From assembly GCA_046351555.1 (NCBI GenBank), contig JAXLYI010000044.1:1-64000 (forward strand): a DNA stretch of 64,000 nucleotides, in the 5' to 3' direction. Below, one piece after another: positions 16,710 through 23,737 of this stretch. Position 1 is the stretch's first letter. Each line of letters begins with the position of its first letter. This DNA comes from CAISKJ01 sp046351555 (lineage in GTDB: Bacteria; Myxococcota_A; Polyangia; Polyangiales; Ga0077539). A program made the position numbers and the translations under genes. Under the pieces are notes generated by a model, which worked only from the letters and a program-made list of their open reading frames with translations, had not been told where the DNA came from and searched no databases.

Positions 16710-18248
16710 TCAGCGCGCGGCGTCGAGGGCCTCGCGGACGCGCCGCGCGAGCGCCGTCGGGGCCGAGCCCGCCGGGAGCGCCGCCGCCCGCAGCCCCGCC
16801 TCCGCCGCCGCGCGCTCCCCCGCCGCGTCGAGCGCCAGCACGGTCGCCCGGTCGCCCCGCGCCGCCAGCGCCCGGAGCACCGCGAGGGCCCCGTCCGCGG
16901 GCGCCCCGCCGAGCACCGCCAGGTCGATGGGCGCGCGCCCGTGGCCCTCCACCGCCCGCAGCGCGTCGGCCGGCGTCGCGGCTTCCAGCACTGCGTACCC
17001 GAGCATCCGCAGCGTCCGCGCGACCGCGTCGCCCGCGCCCACCGCCAGCACCGTCTCGTGGCCCCGCAGGGCCCCGCTCGCCAGCGCGACGCCCGACGAC
17101 GCGGCCTTCTCCGCCGAGCGCGGGAGGTACACCCGGAAGGCCGTCCCCTGCCCCGGCGCGCTCGCCACGGTGATCGCCCCGCCGTGCTGCCGGATGACCC
17201 CGTGGCAGGTCGCGAGCCCGAGCGCCGCGTCGCTCCGCGAGGCCGCGGCCGCCTGCGGGTCGAACATCCGCTGGAGGTCGCGCGGGTCGATCGGGTCGCC
17301 GGTGTCCCGCGCGGTCAGCACCACGTGGTCGCCGGGCGAGAGCCCCAGGCGGTGGGCCTCGTCGCGGCTCAGCGTGGCGTTGTCGACTTCGAACGACAGC
17401 GCGCCCCCGCGCGGCATCGCCTCGCGCGCGTGGGCCGCGAGGTGGACGAGCACCTGCTCGAGCTGCCGCGGGTCGACCTTCACCGGCCAGGGCTCCGGCG
17501 CGCCGCGCACGGTCACCGCCACCCCGTCGCGCACGAGGCGCCGCAGCACGCGCTCCATCCCCGCGACCAGCTCGTCGACCCGGACGAGCGCCGGCGCCGC
17601 GCGCTGCCGGTGCGACGCCGCGAGCACCTGCCGGGTGAGCGACGAGGCCGACTCCGCGAGCCGGAGCAGCTCCTCGAGGTGCGCGCGCCCGCGCCCCTCC
17701 GCCCCCGCGGCCTTGAGCGCCAGCCCCGCGTGCCCGCTCAGCGCCACCAGCAGCCCGTTGAACTCCCGCGCCGCCTCGCCCGCCGCCCGCCCCACCGCGT
17801 CCATCCGCGCCGCCTGCGCCAGGAGCGCCGCGAGCTGTCGGGCCTCGCTCACGTCGACGTCGTCGACCACCAGGCGGCGCACGCGCCCGCCCGCGTCGAC
17901 CACCGGGGTCACCGTGCGGCTCAGCCAGCGGCCGTTCTCGGGGAGCTCGGGCTCGAACGTCGTCCGCTCCCCCACGACCGCACACGCCGGCCCGTGCGCG
18001 TGCAGCCACTCTTCGAAGGGCAGCTCCGAGCGGGCCCGCACCGCGCGCCCCCGCAGCGCCGCGAACGAGACCCCCAGCGCCCGCTCCTGCGCGGGCGTCA
18101 TCGCCGCCCACAGGAGTTCGTCGCCCGCCACGTCGAGCACCGTGACGAGCGCGGCCGTGTGCGACCACACCTCCGCATCGGCGACCTCCGCGGTCGAGAC
18201 CGGGCGGAGCGCGTGGAGCGAACGGACGCTCGGCGGCGGTTGTGGCAT
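16710..18248 (-). CDS. Degenerate hybrid histidine kinase (PAS-HisKA-HATPase-REC remnant)
   Basis: A 512-residue protein that aligns along its whole length with a PAS-HisKA-HATPase-receiver hybrid kinase but has lost the key residues. The H-box, normally AHDFNNLL, reads AREFNGLL, with Arg (about 161) for the phosphorylated His. The ATPase N-box reads LAAHAREAM, with His (about 273) for the essential Asn. The G1 box reads RDTGDPIDP. The receiver begins ETVLAVGAGDAV, lacking the acidic pair, and its acceptor position in DLAVLGGAP is Gly (about 447). The frame is intact and composition normal, so it is probably a retained pseudokinase acting by binding rather than phosphotransfer. The ATG at 18248 is preferred over a GTG at 18269. 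It is the only coding region between the secretin promoter and the tRNA gene. Confidence 0.8.
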   Translation of the reverse strand: MPQPPPSVRSLHALRPVSTAEVADAEVWSHTAALVTVLDVAGDELLWAAMTPAQERALGVSFAALRGRAVRARSELPFEEWLHAHGPACAVVGERTTFEPELPENGRWLSRTVTPVVDAGGRVRRLVVDDVDVSEARQLAALLAQAARMDAVGRAAGEAAREFNGLLVALSGHAGLALKAAGAEGRGRAHLEELLRLAESASSLTRQVLAASHRQRAAPALVRVDELVAGMERVLRRLVRDGVAVTVRGAPEPWPVKVDPRQLEQVLVHLAAHAREAMPRGGALSFEVDNATLSRDEAHRLGLSPGDHVVLTARDTGDPIDPRDLQRMFDPQAAAASRSDAALGLATCHGVIRQHGGAITVASAPGQGTAFRVYLPRSAEKAASSGVALASGALRGHETVLAVGAGDAVARTLRMLGYAVLEAATPADALRAVEGHGRAPIDLAVLGGAPADGALAVLRALAARGDRATVLALDAAGERAAAEAGLRAAALPAGSAPTALARRVREALDAAR

Positions 18249-18321
18249 CGCGCGAGGACGAGCATCCACGCGATGTCACGTCCGCGTCAACCCGACCGCA
18301 CCCCCGGGTGGCGGATTACGC

Positions 18322-18342
18322 CCTCCCCCAGGAAGGGGGAGG
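18322..18342 (-). terminator. Hairpin just after tRNA-Ala
   Basis: CCTCCCCC (18322-18329) and GGGGGAGG (18335-18342) form a perfect 8-bp GC-rich stem with a five-base loop, starting six bases beyond the 3' end of the tRNA gene on the minus strand. Its position suits termination or 3' processing of the tRNA transcript. No T-run follows. Confidence 0.6.
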
Positions 18343-18348
18343 AGGTTG

Positions 18349-18421
18349 TGGAGCTGAGGGGGATCGAACCCCTGACCTCGTGAATGCCATTCACGCGCTC
18401 TCCCAGCTGAGCTACAGCCCC
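18349..18421 (-). tRNA. tRNA-Ala, anticodon GGC
   Basis: A complete cloverleaf of 73 bases on the minus strand. The acceptor stem is GGGGCTG with CAGCTCC and discriminator A. The D arm is GCTC-AGCTGGGA-GAGC. The anticodon stem CGTGA/TCACG encloses the loop ATGGCAT, giving anticodon GGC. The T arm is AGGGG-TTCGATC-CCCCT. The 3' CCA is not encoded and must be added. It is flanked by one hairpin on each side, so it is probably a single-gene transcript. The gene is intact, with no sign of an integrated element at its 3' end. Confidence 0.97.
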
Positions 18422-18426
18422 TTGGA

Positions 18427-18450
18427 AGGGAGCGCGTATCTACGCTCCCT
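18427..18450 (-). terminator. Hairpin between ureohydrolase gene and tRNA-Ala
   Basis: AGGGAGCG (18427-18434) pairs perfectly with CGCTCCCT (18443-18450) around an eight-base loop. It lies 11 bases after the stop of the ureohydrolase gene and six bases before the 5' end of the tRNA on the minus strand, so it probably ends the upstream transcript. Confidence 0.6.
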
Positions 18451-18461
18451 CTCGCCGGCCG

Positions 18462-19502
18462 TCAAGCGTTTCGTGACGTGCGCAGGGCGTGGCCGATCAT
18501 TTTGTAGAGCAGGCGGGCGGCGACGTTGCCGTCCCACTCGTCGCCGTCGGGGCCGGGGACGACCTCGACGAGGTCCATCCCGACGATGCGTCGGCCCGAG
18601 CGGGCGACGGCGGCGACGAGCGCGGTGACCTCGGGGAAGGAGAGGCCGCCGGGCACGGGGGTGCCGGTGTGCGGGCAGAGCGTGGGGTCGAGGCCGTCGA
18701 TGTCGAACGACAGGTACACCTCGCCGGGCAGCTCGGCGACGATGGAGGCGACCACCTTCGACCAGGGCTCACCGTCGAAGCGCCGGTCGGCGAGGTCGGC
18801 GTCGAAGAAGGTGGCGACGACGCCGCGCGAGCCGTCGATGCGGGCGGCCTCCTCGTTGGAGAGGTCGCGCACGCCCACTTGAACGAGCTTCGCGACGCCG
18901 GGCACGTGGTCGAGCACGTTGGCCATGATGGAAGCGTGCGACCAGGTGAAGCCCTCGTACGCGGTGCGCAGGTCGGCGTGGGCGTCGAGGTGGAGCACGC
19001 CCATCCCCGGGAAGCGCTCGGCGTGGGCCTGGATGCAGCCGAAGGGGACGGCGTGGTCGCCGCCGACGAGGGCCACGAGCTTGCCGCGTTCGAGCCACCC
19101 GCCCACCTCGCGGTAGACGAGGTCGTTCACCTCGCCGCAGAGGAGGTTGACCTGGGCGAGGGCGGCGGCGAGCGCGGGGGAGCCCGAGACGTCACCCCCG
19201 ACGGCGATCACCTGTTCGGCGAGTGCGCGGGCCTCGCGGTCGCAGCGACGCACCCGGTCGGACTCGGGCGCCATCGCGATGCCCGACTCGTAGGGGCGGC
19301 CCGTCTCACGGTCGTAGAGGTCGACCTGGCGCGAGGCGCGGAGCACCGCCGCGGGCCCCTCCTGCGCCCCGCCGCCGTACGACGTCGTCGCCGCGAAGGG
19401 GACCGGGACCACCACCACCCGAGCCTCCTCCGGCGTGTGCGGTAGCCCGTAGATTCCTGAACCAGGGGCCGAAGCCGCGTCCGGATCGAACGTTCGCGTC
19501 AT
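18462..19502 (-). CDS. speB: Ureohydrolase, probably agmatinase
   Basis: A 346-residue enzyme of the arginase/agmatinase family, which uses a binuclear Mn centre to cleave guanidino groups. All metal motifs are present: VGGDHA (His150), LDAHADLR (Asp173, His175, Asp177) and SFDIDGLDP (Asp267, Asp269). Agmatinase would release urea and putrescine from agmatine; guanidinobutyrase or another relative cannot be excluded. It is longer than typical agmatinases (about 305 residues), mainly from a 25-residue N-terminal extension and an insert near residue 65-130. The ATG at 19502 abuts the intergenic region shared with the HTH-receiver gene; GGAAAG lies upstream. Confidence 0.88.
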   Translation of the reverse strand: MTRTFDPDAASAPGSGIYGLPHTPEEARVVVVPVPFAATTSYGGGAQEGPAAVLRASRQVDLYDRETGRPYESGIAMAPESDRVRRCDREARALAEQVIAVGGDVSGSPALAAALAQVNLLCGEVNDLVYREVGGWLERGKLVALVGGDHAVPFGCIQAHAERFPGMGVLHLDAHADLRTAYEGFTWSHASIMANVLDHVPGVAKLVQVGVRDLSNEEAARIDGSRGVVATFFDADLADRRFDGEPWSKVVASIVAELPGEVYLSFDIDGLDPTLCPHTGTPVPGGLSFPEVTALVAAVARSGRRIVGMDLVEVVPGPDGDEWDGNVAARLLYKMIGHALRTSRNA

Positions 19503-19519
19503 GACACTTTCCGTATCCT

Positions 19520-19548
19520 GTAACGTGCTTGTTTACGAGCACCACGTG
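19520..19548. promoter_or_regulatory. Dyad-rich divergent promoter region
   Basis: The 103-base gap between the divergent ureohydrolase and HTH-receiver genes is less GC-rich than its surroundings and holds stacked dyads: GTAA (19520-19523) with TTAC (19533-19536), GTGCT (19525-19529) with AGCAC (19538-19542), and the palindrome CACGTG (19543-19548). Such dyads are candidate operators, perhaps for the adjacent HTH protein. No convincing -35/-10 pair can be assigned by eye. Confidence 0.35.
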
Positions 19549-19605
19549 CCGCTGGTAGCTTGCGGCCGACGTGCCTGCTGCGGGGCGTCTTGGGTGACCC
19601 ATACC

Positions 19606-20196
19606 ATGCTCGGCGACCGAGAGTTCACGACGGAAGAAATCGCGCAGATCTGCGGAGTGTCACGCCCCGCGGTGGTCGATTGGATCAGCCGCGGCACCCT
19701 GCGCGCCCGCGTGACGGACGGCGGGCACCGGCGCGTGGCGCGGGCGATCCTGTCGGAGTTCCTGCGCGCGCAGGGGTACCGGGTGCCGATGACGGTGGCG
19801 CGCGAGCGTCCGCTCGTCTACGTGCTCGACGACGAGGAGATCTGGCGCAAGTCCATCCAGACCGCGCTGCAGAACGACTTCGACGTCGAGACCTCCGCGC
19901 CCGCCCCCGAGGCGCTGCTCGACATCGGCGAGCGCCGCCCCGACGTGGTGATCTTCGACCTCCACATGCCGGGCATGGACACGCTGCTCTTGCTGGAGGC
20001 CCTGCGCGGCTCGACCGACGCGCTCGGCGAGGTGCTCCTCGTCGCCGTCGGCGCGCACGAAGAAGAGCTCCCGCTCGCCCGCCGCGGCGGCGCGCAGCTC
20101 GCCGTCTCCAAGAACCGCATCGCCAACGGCGACCTCCACCCGCTGGTGGTGAAGCTGGTGTCCGAGCACCAGCGCCGCCCGATGCTCACCGCGTAG
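19606..20196 (+). CDS. Excisionase/MerR-type HTH fused to a receiver domain
   Basis: A 196-residue regulator. Residues 4-57 are a small winged helix of the excisionase type (FTTEEIAQICGVSRPAVVDW, then GTLRARVTDGGHRRV). Residues 68-190 are a receiver domain with the acidic pair Asp75-Asp76 (YVLDDEEIW), acceptor Asp118 (VVIFDLHMPGM) and Lys169 (AVSKN). Usual response regulators place the DNA-binding domain after the receiver; here the order is reversed and the HTH is of a type more common in excisionases. No cognate kinase is adjacent, and the nearest kinase-like gene (16710) is catalytically dead. The ATG at 19606 starts the HTH; upstream codons lack family similarity. Confidence 0.8.
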   Translation: MLGDREFTTEEIAQICGVSRPAVVDWISRGTLRARVTDGGHRRVARAILSEFLRAQGYRVPMTVARERPLVYVLDDEEIWRKSIQTALQNDFDVETSAPAPEALLDIGERRPDVVIFDLHMPGMDTLLLLEALRGSTDALGEVLLVAVGAHEEELPLARRGGAQLAVSKNRIANGDLHPLVVKLVSEHQRRPMLTA

Positions 20197-20199
20197 CCG

Positions 20200-20610
20200 T
20201 CACTCCGGCGCGCGCACGAGGCGCAGCGCGAGGCCCCCGAGCGAGACCTCCATCGCGTCGGGCCCGCGCAGGAGGCCCACCGCCGTCGAGCGGTCGTCGA
20301 GCACTTCGAAGCGCACCGCGGCGGGCTCGCCGGGCTGGAGCTCCCAGCGCCCCGAGAGCCCCGACGACCACACCTGCTCGGTGCCCTCCGCGCGGTAGTC
20401 GTAGCGGAGCCGCCACGAGCGGTCGGCCGCGAGCGTGAGGCGCCCGCCGACCACCGCGCGCTCGGGCGCAGGGGCGGCCGCCGTCACCGACCACTCGCCC
20501 GAGAGCGCGGGCGCGACCACGCCCGACGTCGCGACGCCGCCCTCCTCGGCGCACCCGGCGAGCAGCGCCCACGCCAGACCCACGGCCCCGATCGACCTCT
20601 TCGACCTCAT
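20200..20610 (-). CDS. Small lipoprotein of unknown function
   Basis: A 136-residue lipoprotein (lipobox LLAGC, Cys20). The mature part is a run of short strands (GGRLTLAADRSWRLRYDY, SGRWELQPGEPAAVRFEVL) similar to the small beta barrels of META or lipocalin-like lipoproteins, in which a strand with a Trp follows a Gly. This is a shape-based impression only. The stop lies three bases from the stop of the convergent HTH-receiver gene. The gene at 20748 is divergent. Confidence 0.6.
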   Translation of the reverse strand: MRSKRSIGAVGLAWALLAGCAEEGGVATSGVVAPALSGEWSVTAAAPAPERAVVGGRLTLAADRSWRLRYDYRAEGTEQVWSSGLSGRWELQPGEPAAVRFEVLDDRSTAVGLLRGPDAMEVSLGGLALRLVRAPE

Positions 20611-20747
20611 CGCGCGGACGTCGTCCCTTCCGTCGTCGGAGGCGACCCGCGCGCTCCGCCCGACCGCCACAGCCGTTACCCGCCCCGGGCCGCGGCGGGC
20701 AAGAAAGCGGCGTCGAATCGCGCGGCGCCGTGGTGTACTCGGCGCCC

Positions 20748-21278
20748 ATGAGCGACCCGATCGAACTCGTGCGCGCCCGCCTCCGCGACGTCCCCGACTT
20801 CCCCAAGCCCGGCATCCTCTTCAAGGACATCACGCCCGCGCTCGCCGACCCCGCGGCCTTCCGCGCCGCGGTCGACGTCCTCGCCGCCTACGCCGCGCCG
20901 CGCGGTGTCGCGAGCGTGCTCGGCGTCGAGGCCCGCGGCTTCATCCTCGGCGCCGCGCTCGCCGCCCGCCTCGGGGCAGGCTTCGTCCCCGCGCGCAAGC
21001 CCGGCAAGCTCCCCGCCGCCGTCGACCGCGTCTCCTACGCGCTCGAGTACGGCAGCGACAGCCTCGAGGTTCACGTCGGCAGCTTCGCGCCTGGCGAGCG
21101 CGTCCTCGTGGTCGACGACGTCATCGCCACGGGAGGCACCGCGTCGGCCGCGGTCGAGCTCGCGAAGCGACAGGGCGCCGCGGTCGTCGGCGTCGCCTTC
21201 CTCATCGAGCTCGCCTTCCTCAACGGGCGCGCGCGCCTGCCCGCGGGCACCGACGTCTTCGCGGCCCTTACCTACTGA
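20748..21278 (+). CDS. apt: Adenine phosphoribosyltransferase
   Basis: Salvages adenine by joining it to PRPP to give AMP. The 176-residue length and all motifs fit: the N-terminal DVPDFPKPGILFKDITPAL, the substrate loop GVEARGFILG, RKPGKLP, and the PRPP loop VLVVDDVIATGGTA. The ATG at 20748 is the usual start distance before the first motif. Its last seven bases overlap the 3' end of the convergent yggS gene. Confidence 0.96.
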   Translation: MSDPIELVRARLRDVPDFPKPGILFKDITPALADPAAFRAAVDVLAAYAAPRGVASVLGVEARGFILGAALAARLGAGFVPARKPGKLPAAVDRVSYALEYGSDSLEVHVGSFAPGERVLVVDDVIATGGTASAAVELAKRQGAAVVGVAFLIELAFLNGRARLPAGTDVFAALTY

Positions 21279-21946
21279 CGCGAGCCGAAGAGGGCGCTCC
21301 CCACGCGCACCGCCGTGGCCCCGCACGCGACGGCCACCTCGAGGTCGTGCGTCATCCCCATCGAGAGCTCGGGCAGCCGCGCGGACCCGCCGAGCGCGTC
21401 GCGCAGCGCCGCCAGCGCGAGGAAGGGAGCGCGCGCGCCCTCGGGGTCGTCGGTGTGCGGCGGCACCGTCATCAGCCCCCGCAGCCGAAGCGCGGGCTCG
21501 CGCTCGATCGCGTCACACACCGCCGCGGCGTCGGCCGGCGCGCAGCCCGACTTCTGCGTCTCGCCCGCGACGTTCACCTGGACGAAGGCGTCGATCACCC
21601 GGCCCGCGGCGCGCGAGGCGAGTTCGCGCGTGAGCTTCGCCGAGTCGACCGTGTGCACCGCCGCCGCGCGCGGGGCCACCGCGCGGGCCTTGTTGGTCTG
21701 GAGGTGCCCGATGAAGTGCCAGCGCAGCCCGGCGAGGTCGGCGAGCGCGTCGGCCTTCTCCACGAACTCCTGCGCGTAGTTCTCGCCGAAGTCGCGGAGG
21801 CCGAGGGCGTACGCGTCGCGCACGACGTCGGCGGGCCACGTCTTGGTGACGGCGATGAGGTGGACGGAGGAGAGGTCGCGGCCGGCGGAGCGCGCGGCGC
21901 GGGCGATGCGGTCGCGGACGAGCGCGAGGTTGTCGGCGAGGCTCAC
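21272..21946 (-). CDS. yggS: YggS/PROSC family PLP-binding protein
   Basis: A 224-residue pyridoxal-phosphate carrier and homeostasis protein with a TIM-barrel fold. The PLP lysine is Lys35 in LIAVTKTWP. Other family signatures are FGENYAQE, WHFIGHLQTNKA, VNVAGETQKSGC and LSMGMTHDLEVAVACG, followed by VRVGSALFG, where the ring phosphate binds. It is translated after maf with a four-base ATGA overlap. Confidence 0.95.
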   Translation of the reverse strand: MSLADNLALVRDRIARAARSAGRDLSSVHLIAVTKTWPADVVRDAYALGLRDFGENYAQEFVEKADALADLAGLRWHFIGHLQTNKARAVAPRAAAVHTVDSAKLTRELASRAAGRVIDAFVQVNVAGETQKSGCAPADAAAVCDAIEREPALRLRGLMTVPPHTDDPEGARAPFLALAALRDALGGSARLPELSMGMTHDLEVAVACGATAVRVGSALFGSRQ

Positions 21947-22578
21947 GGGACGTCGAGGGGATACCCTTCGAGGGCGCCGACGCGCAAGAGGACCTCCACC
22001 ACCCGGTGGATCGGCAGCCCCACCACGTTGTGGTAGCTGCCCTCGATGCGCTCGACGAAGGCGCCGGCGAGGCCCTGCACGGCGTACCCGCCGGCCTTGT
22101 CGACGCCCTCGCGCGTGGCGACGTAGCGCCGCACCTCGTCCTCCGAGAGGGCGCGGAAGGTGACCGCGGTGGTCTCGGCGTAGGCCGGCGCGTCGAAGGC
22201 GTCGGCGCCGTGCACGACGAAGCCCGTGGTGACGTGGTGCGTGCGGCCCGAGAGCAGGCGCAGCATCCGGCGCGCGTCGTCGGCGTCGCGGGGCTTGCCC
22301 ATCAGCTCGCCGCCGATGTGGACGATGGTGTCGGCGCAGAGCACCCAGCGCCCGTCGACGTCGCGGCCGGCGCGGTGGAGCGCGTAGAGCGCCGCGGCGC
22401 CCTTCTGCCGCGCGAGGCGCGTGGCCATCGCGTCGGGGCGCTCGCCGGCGAGGAGCTGCTCGTCGACGTCCACCGCGAAGGGCTCGACCGGGATGCCCGC
22501 CGTCCGCAGGATCTCCAGGCGCCGCGGGGACTGCGAGCCGAGCAGGAGGGGGTTGGACGACGAGAGCCGCTCGGACAT
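21943..22578 (-). CDS. maf: Maf-type nucleotide pyrophosphatase
   Basis: A 211-residue house-cleaning enzyme that hydrolyses non-canonical nucleoside triphosphates; Maf/YhdE relatives act on dTTP/UTP and modified pyrimidines. Signatures are LLLGSQSPRRLEIL at the N-terminus, the catalytic LCADTIVH, GKPRDADDARRML, and DKAGGYAVQGLAGAFVERI. The ATG at 22578 is preferred to the GTG immediately before it. It is the first gene of an operon with yggS. Confidence 0.95.
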   Translation of the reverse strand: MSERLSSSNPLLLGSQSPRRLEILRTAGIPVEPFAVDVDEQLLAGERPDAMATRLARQKGAAALYALHRAGRDVDGRWVLCADTIVHIGGELMGKPRDADDARRMLRLLSGRTHHVTTGFVVHGADAFDAPAYAETTAVTFRALSEDEVRRYVATREGVDKAGGYAVQGLAGAFVERIEGSYHNVVGLPIHRVVEVLLRVGALEGYPLDVP

Positions 22579-22633
22579 CACGCGCCCAATCGTGCCGTGC
22601 TTTGTGGATTCGTCAACACGCTCCGGCGAACAA

Positions 22634-23533
22634 TCACCGCGGTGCGCCCGGCGGACGCGCCGGGGCCGCGGGGCGGGCCGGGCGGGCCGGGCGGGCGGGT
22701 GCGTTTGGGGCGGCGCTCGGGGGGGCGCTCGGGGTCATCTGGTGTTCGAAGCGGGTGTCGAGGTCGAGGTTGCGCCCGCCCGCGCTCACCTGGACGCGCA
22801 TCGTGCCGCTGCTCCGGGCGCTGCCGACGCGGCCCCGACCGAGCTCGAGGACGCTCTCCCCGGTGGCCGTGCCCGACCCCGACATGCGGACCCCGCGCAC
22901 CGCGGCCCCGGCGGGCGTGGTGATGGTCATCGCGACGCCGAGCACCGCCACCTGCGCGGGGCCGGCGCCGCGGAGTTCGCGGAGCGTGTAGGCCGTGTCG
23001 ACGTTCATGTCGAGGTTGGTCGCGCCCGGGGCGAGGCGGAGGTCGCGTCGCTCGTGCCAGGTGGCGCCGCGCGCGACGGGCCCCTCGGGGAGCGCCGCGC
23101 CGAGCTGGTCGAGCGAGTCGAGCACGCCGTCGAGCACCGGGCGCACGTCGTCGGGCACCTCGCCCACCGCGCGCCGCGCCGTGACGCGCCCGCGCGCGTC
23201 GACGGTGTACTCCACCGCGAGCCCGCGCATCGCGCCGATCACGCGCTCGCGCACGGCCGCGGGGATGTTGGGCCCCGCCATCTCCATCGACACGATCCGC
23301 AGGCGCTGGTCGGCCGAGCCGTCGGGGCGGACGCGCAGGGTCTCCACGTCGTGCGTCGCCGTGGTCACCGTGGTGCCGAGCGCGCCGGGCATCGTCTGCG
23401 TGGTGCGCGTGGTGTACCGCGCGGCGTTGCCCACGGCGTAGTGGAAGCGGAGCGTGGCGGACGCCTGCGCGCGCGCCTCGCCGACGGCGAGGGCGAGCGA
23501 CGCGGCGAGCGTGAGCGCGAGGGGGAGCTTCAT
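22634..23533 (-). CDS. Exported protein of unknown function with Pro-Ala-Arg tail
   Basis: A 299-residue protein with a signal peptide (LPLALTLAASLALAVGEARAQ). The mature part consists of alternating strands (LRFHYAVGNAARYTTRTTQ, then VETLRVRPDGSADQRLRI) and resembles periplasmic beta-sandwich proteins that measure or bind lipophilic ligands, but I cannot name a family. The last 25 residues are a Pro/Ala/Arg repeat (ARPARPARPAAPARPPG), similar in style to the tails of the M16 peptidase (4152) and the propeller protein (13053). Upstream of maf in the same direction, 55 bp away, so co-transcription is possible. Confidence 0.65.
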   Translation of the reverse strand: MKLPLALTLAASLALAVGEARAQASATLRFHYAVGNAARYTTRTTQTMPGALGTTVTTATHDVETLRVRPDGSADQRLRIVSMEMAGPNIPAAVRERVIGAMRGLAVEYTVDARGRVTARRAVGEVPDDVRPVLDGVLDSLDQLGAALPEGPVARGATWHERRDLRLAPGATNLDMNVDTAYTLRELRGAGPAQVAVLGVAMTITTPAGAAVRGVRMSGSGTATGESVLELGRGRVGSARSSGTMRVQVSAGGRNLDLDTRFEHQMTPSAPPSAAPNAPARPARPARPAAPARPPGAPR

Positions 23534-23737
23534 CGCGGCCGCGACCGTACCACGCGGGCGCGCCGTCGCCGGACCCGCGTCGCCCTTCCCCTTCCCCCGC
23601 TTGCGCCTGTGGGGGCCGGCGCGTATGTTCCCGCGCCCGTTTCGCCCCCTGCGGCGCTCCCCGCGCCCGCCGCCCTCATCCCCGCACGCACCACCCCGTC
23701 GCCCTCTGCCGCCGCGCCCCGCGCGCACCGCCCCGCC

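Noticed and set aside
18349..18421. tRNA-Ala as an integration site for a mobile element
   Set aside because: No integrase gene and no duplicated tRNA 3' end were seen in the window.
22421..23737. In-frame upstream extension of mutS2 by more than 400 codons
   Set aside because: It runs antisense to the exported protein at 22634 and maf, and MutS2 homologues begin at the ATG at 23738.
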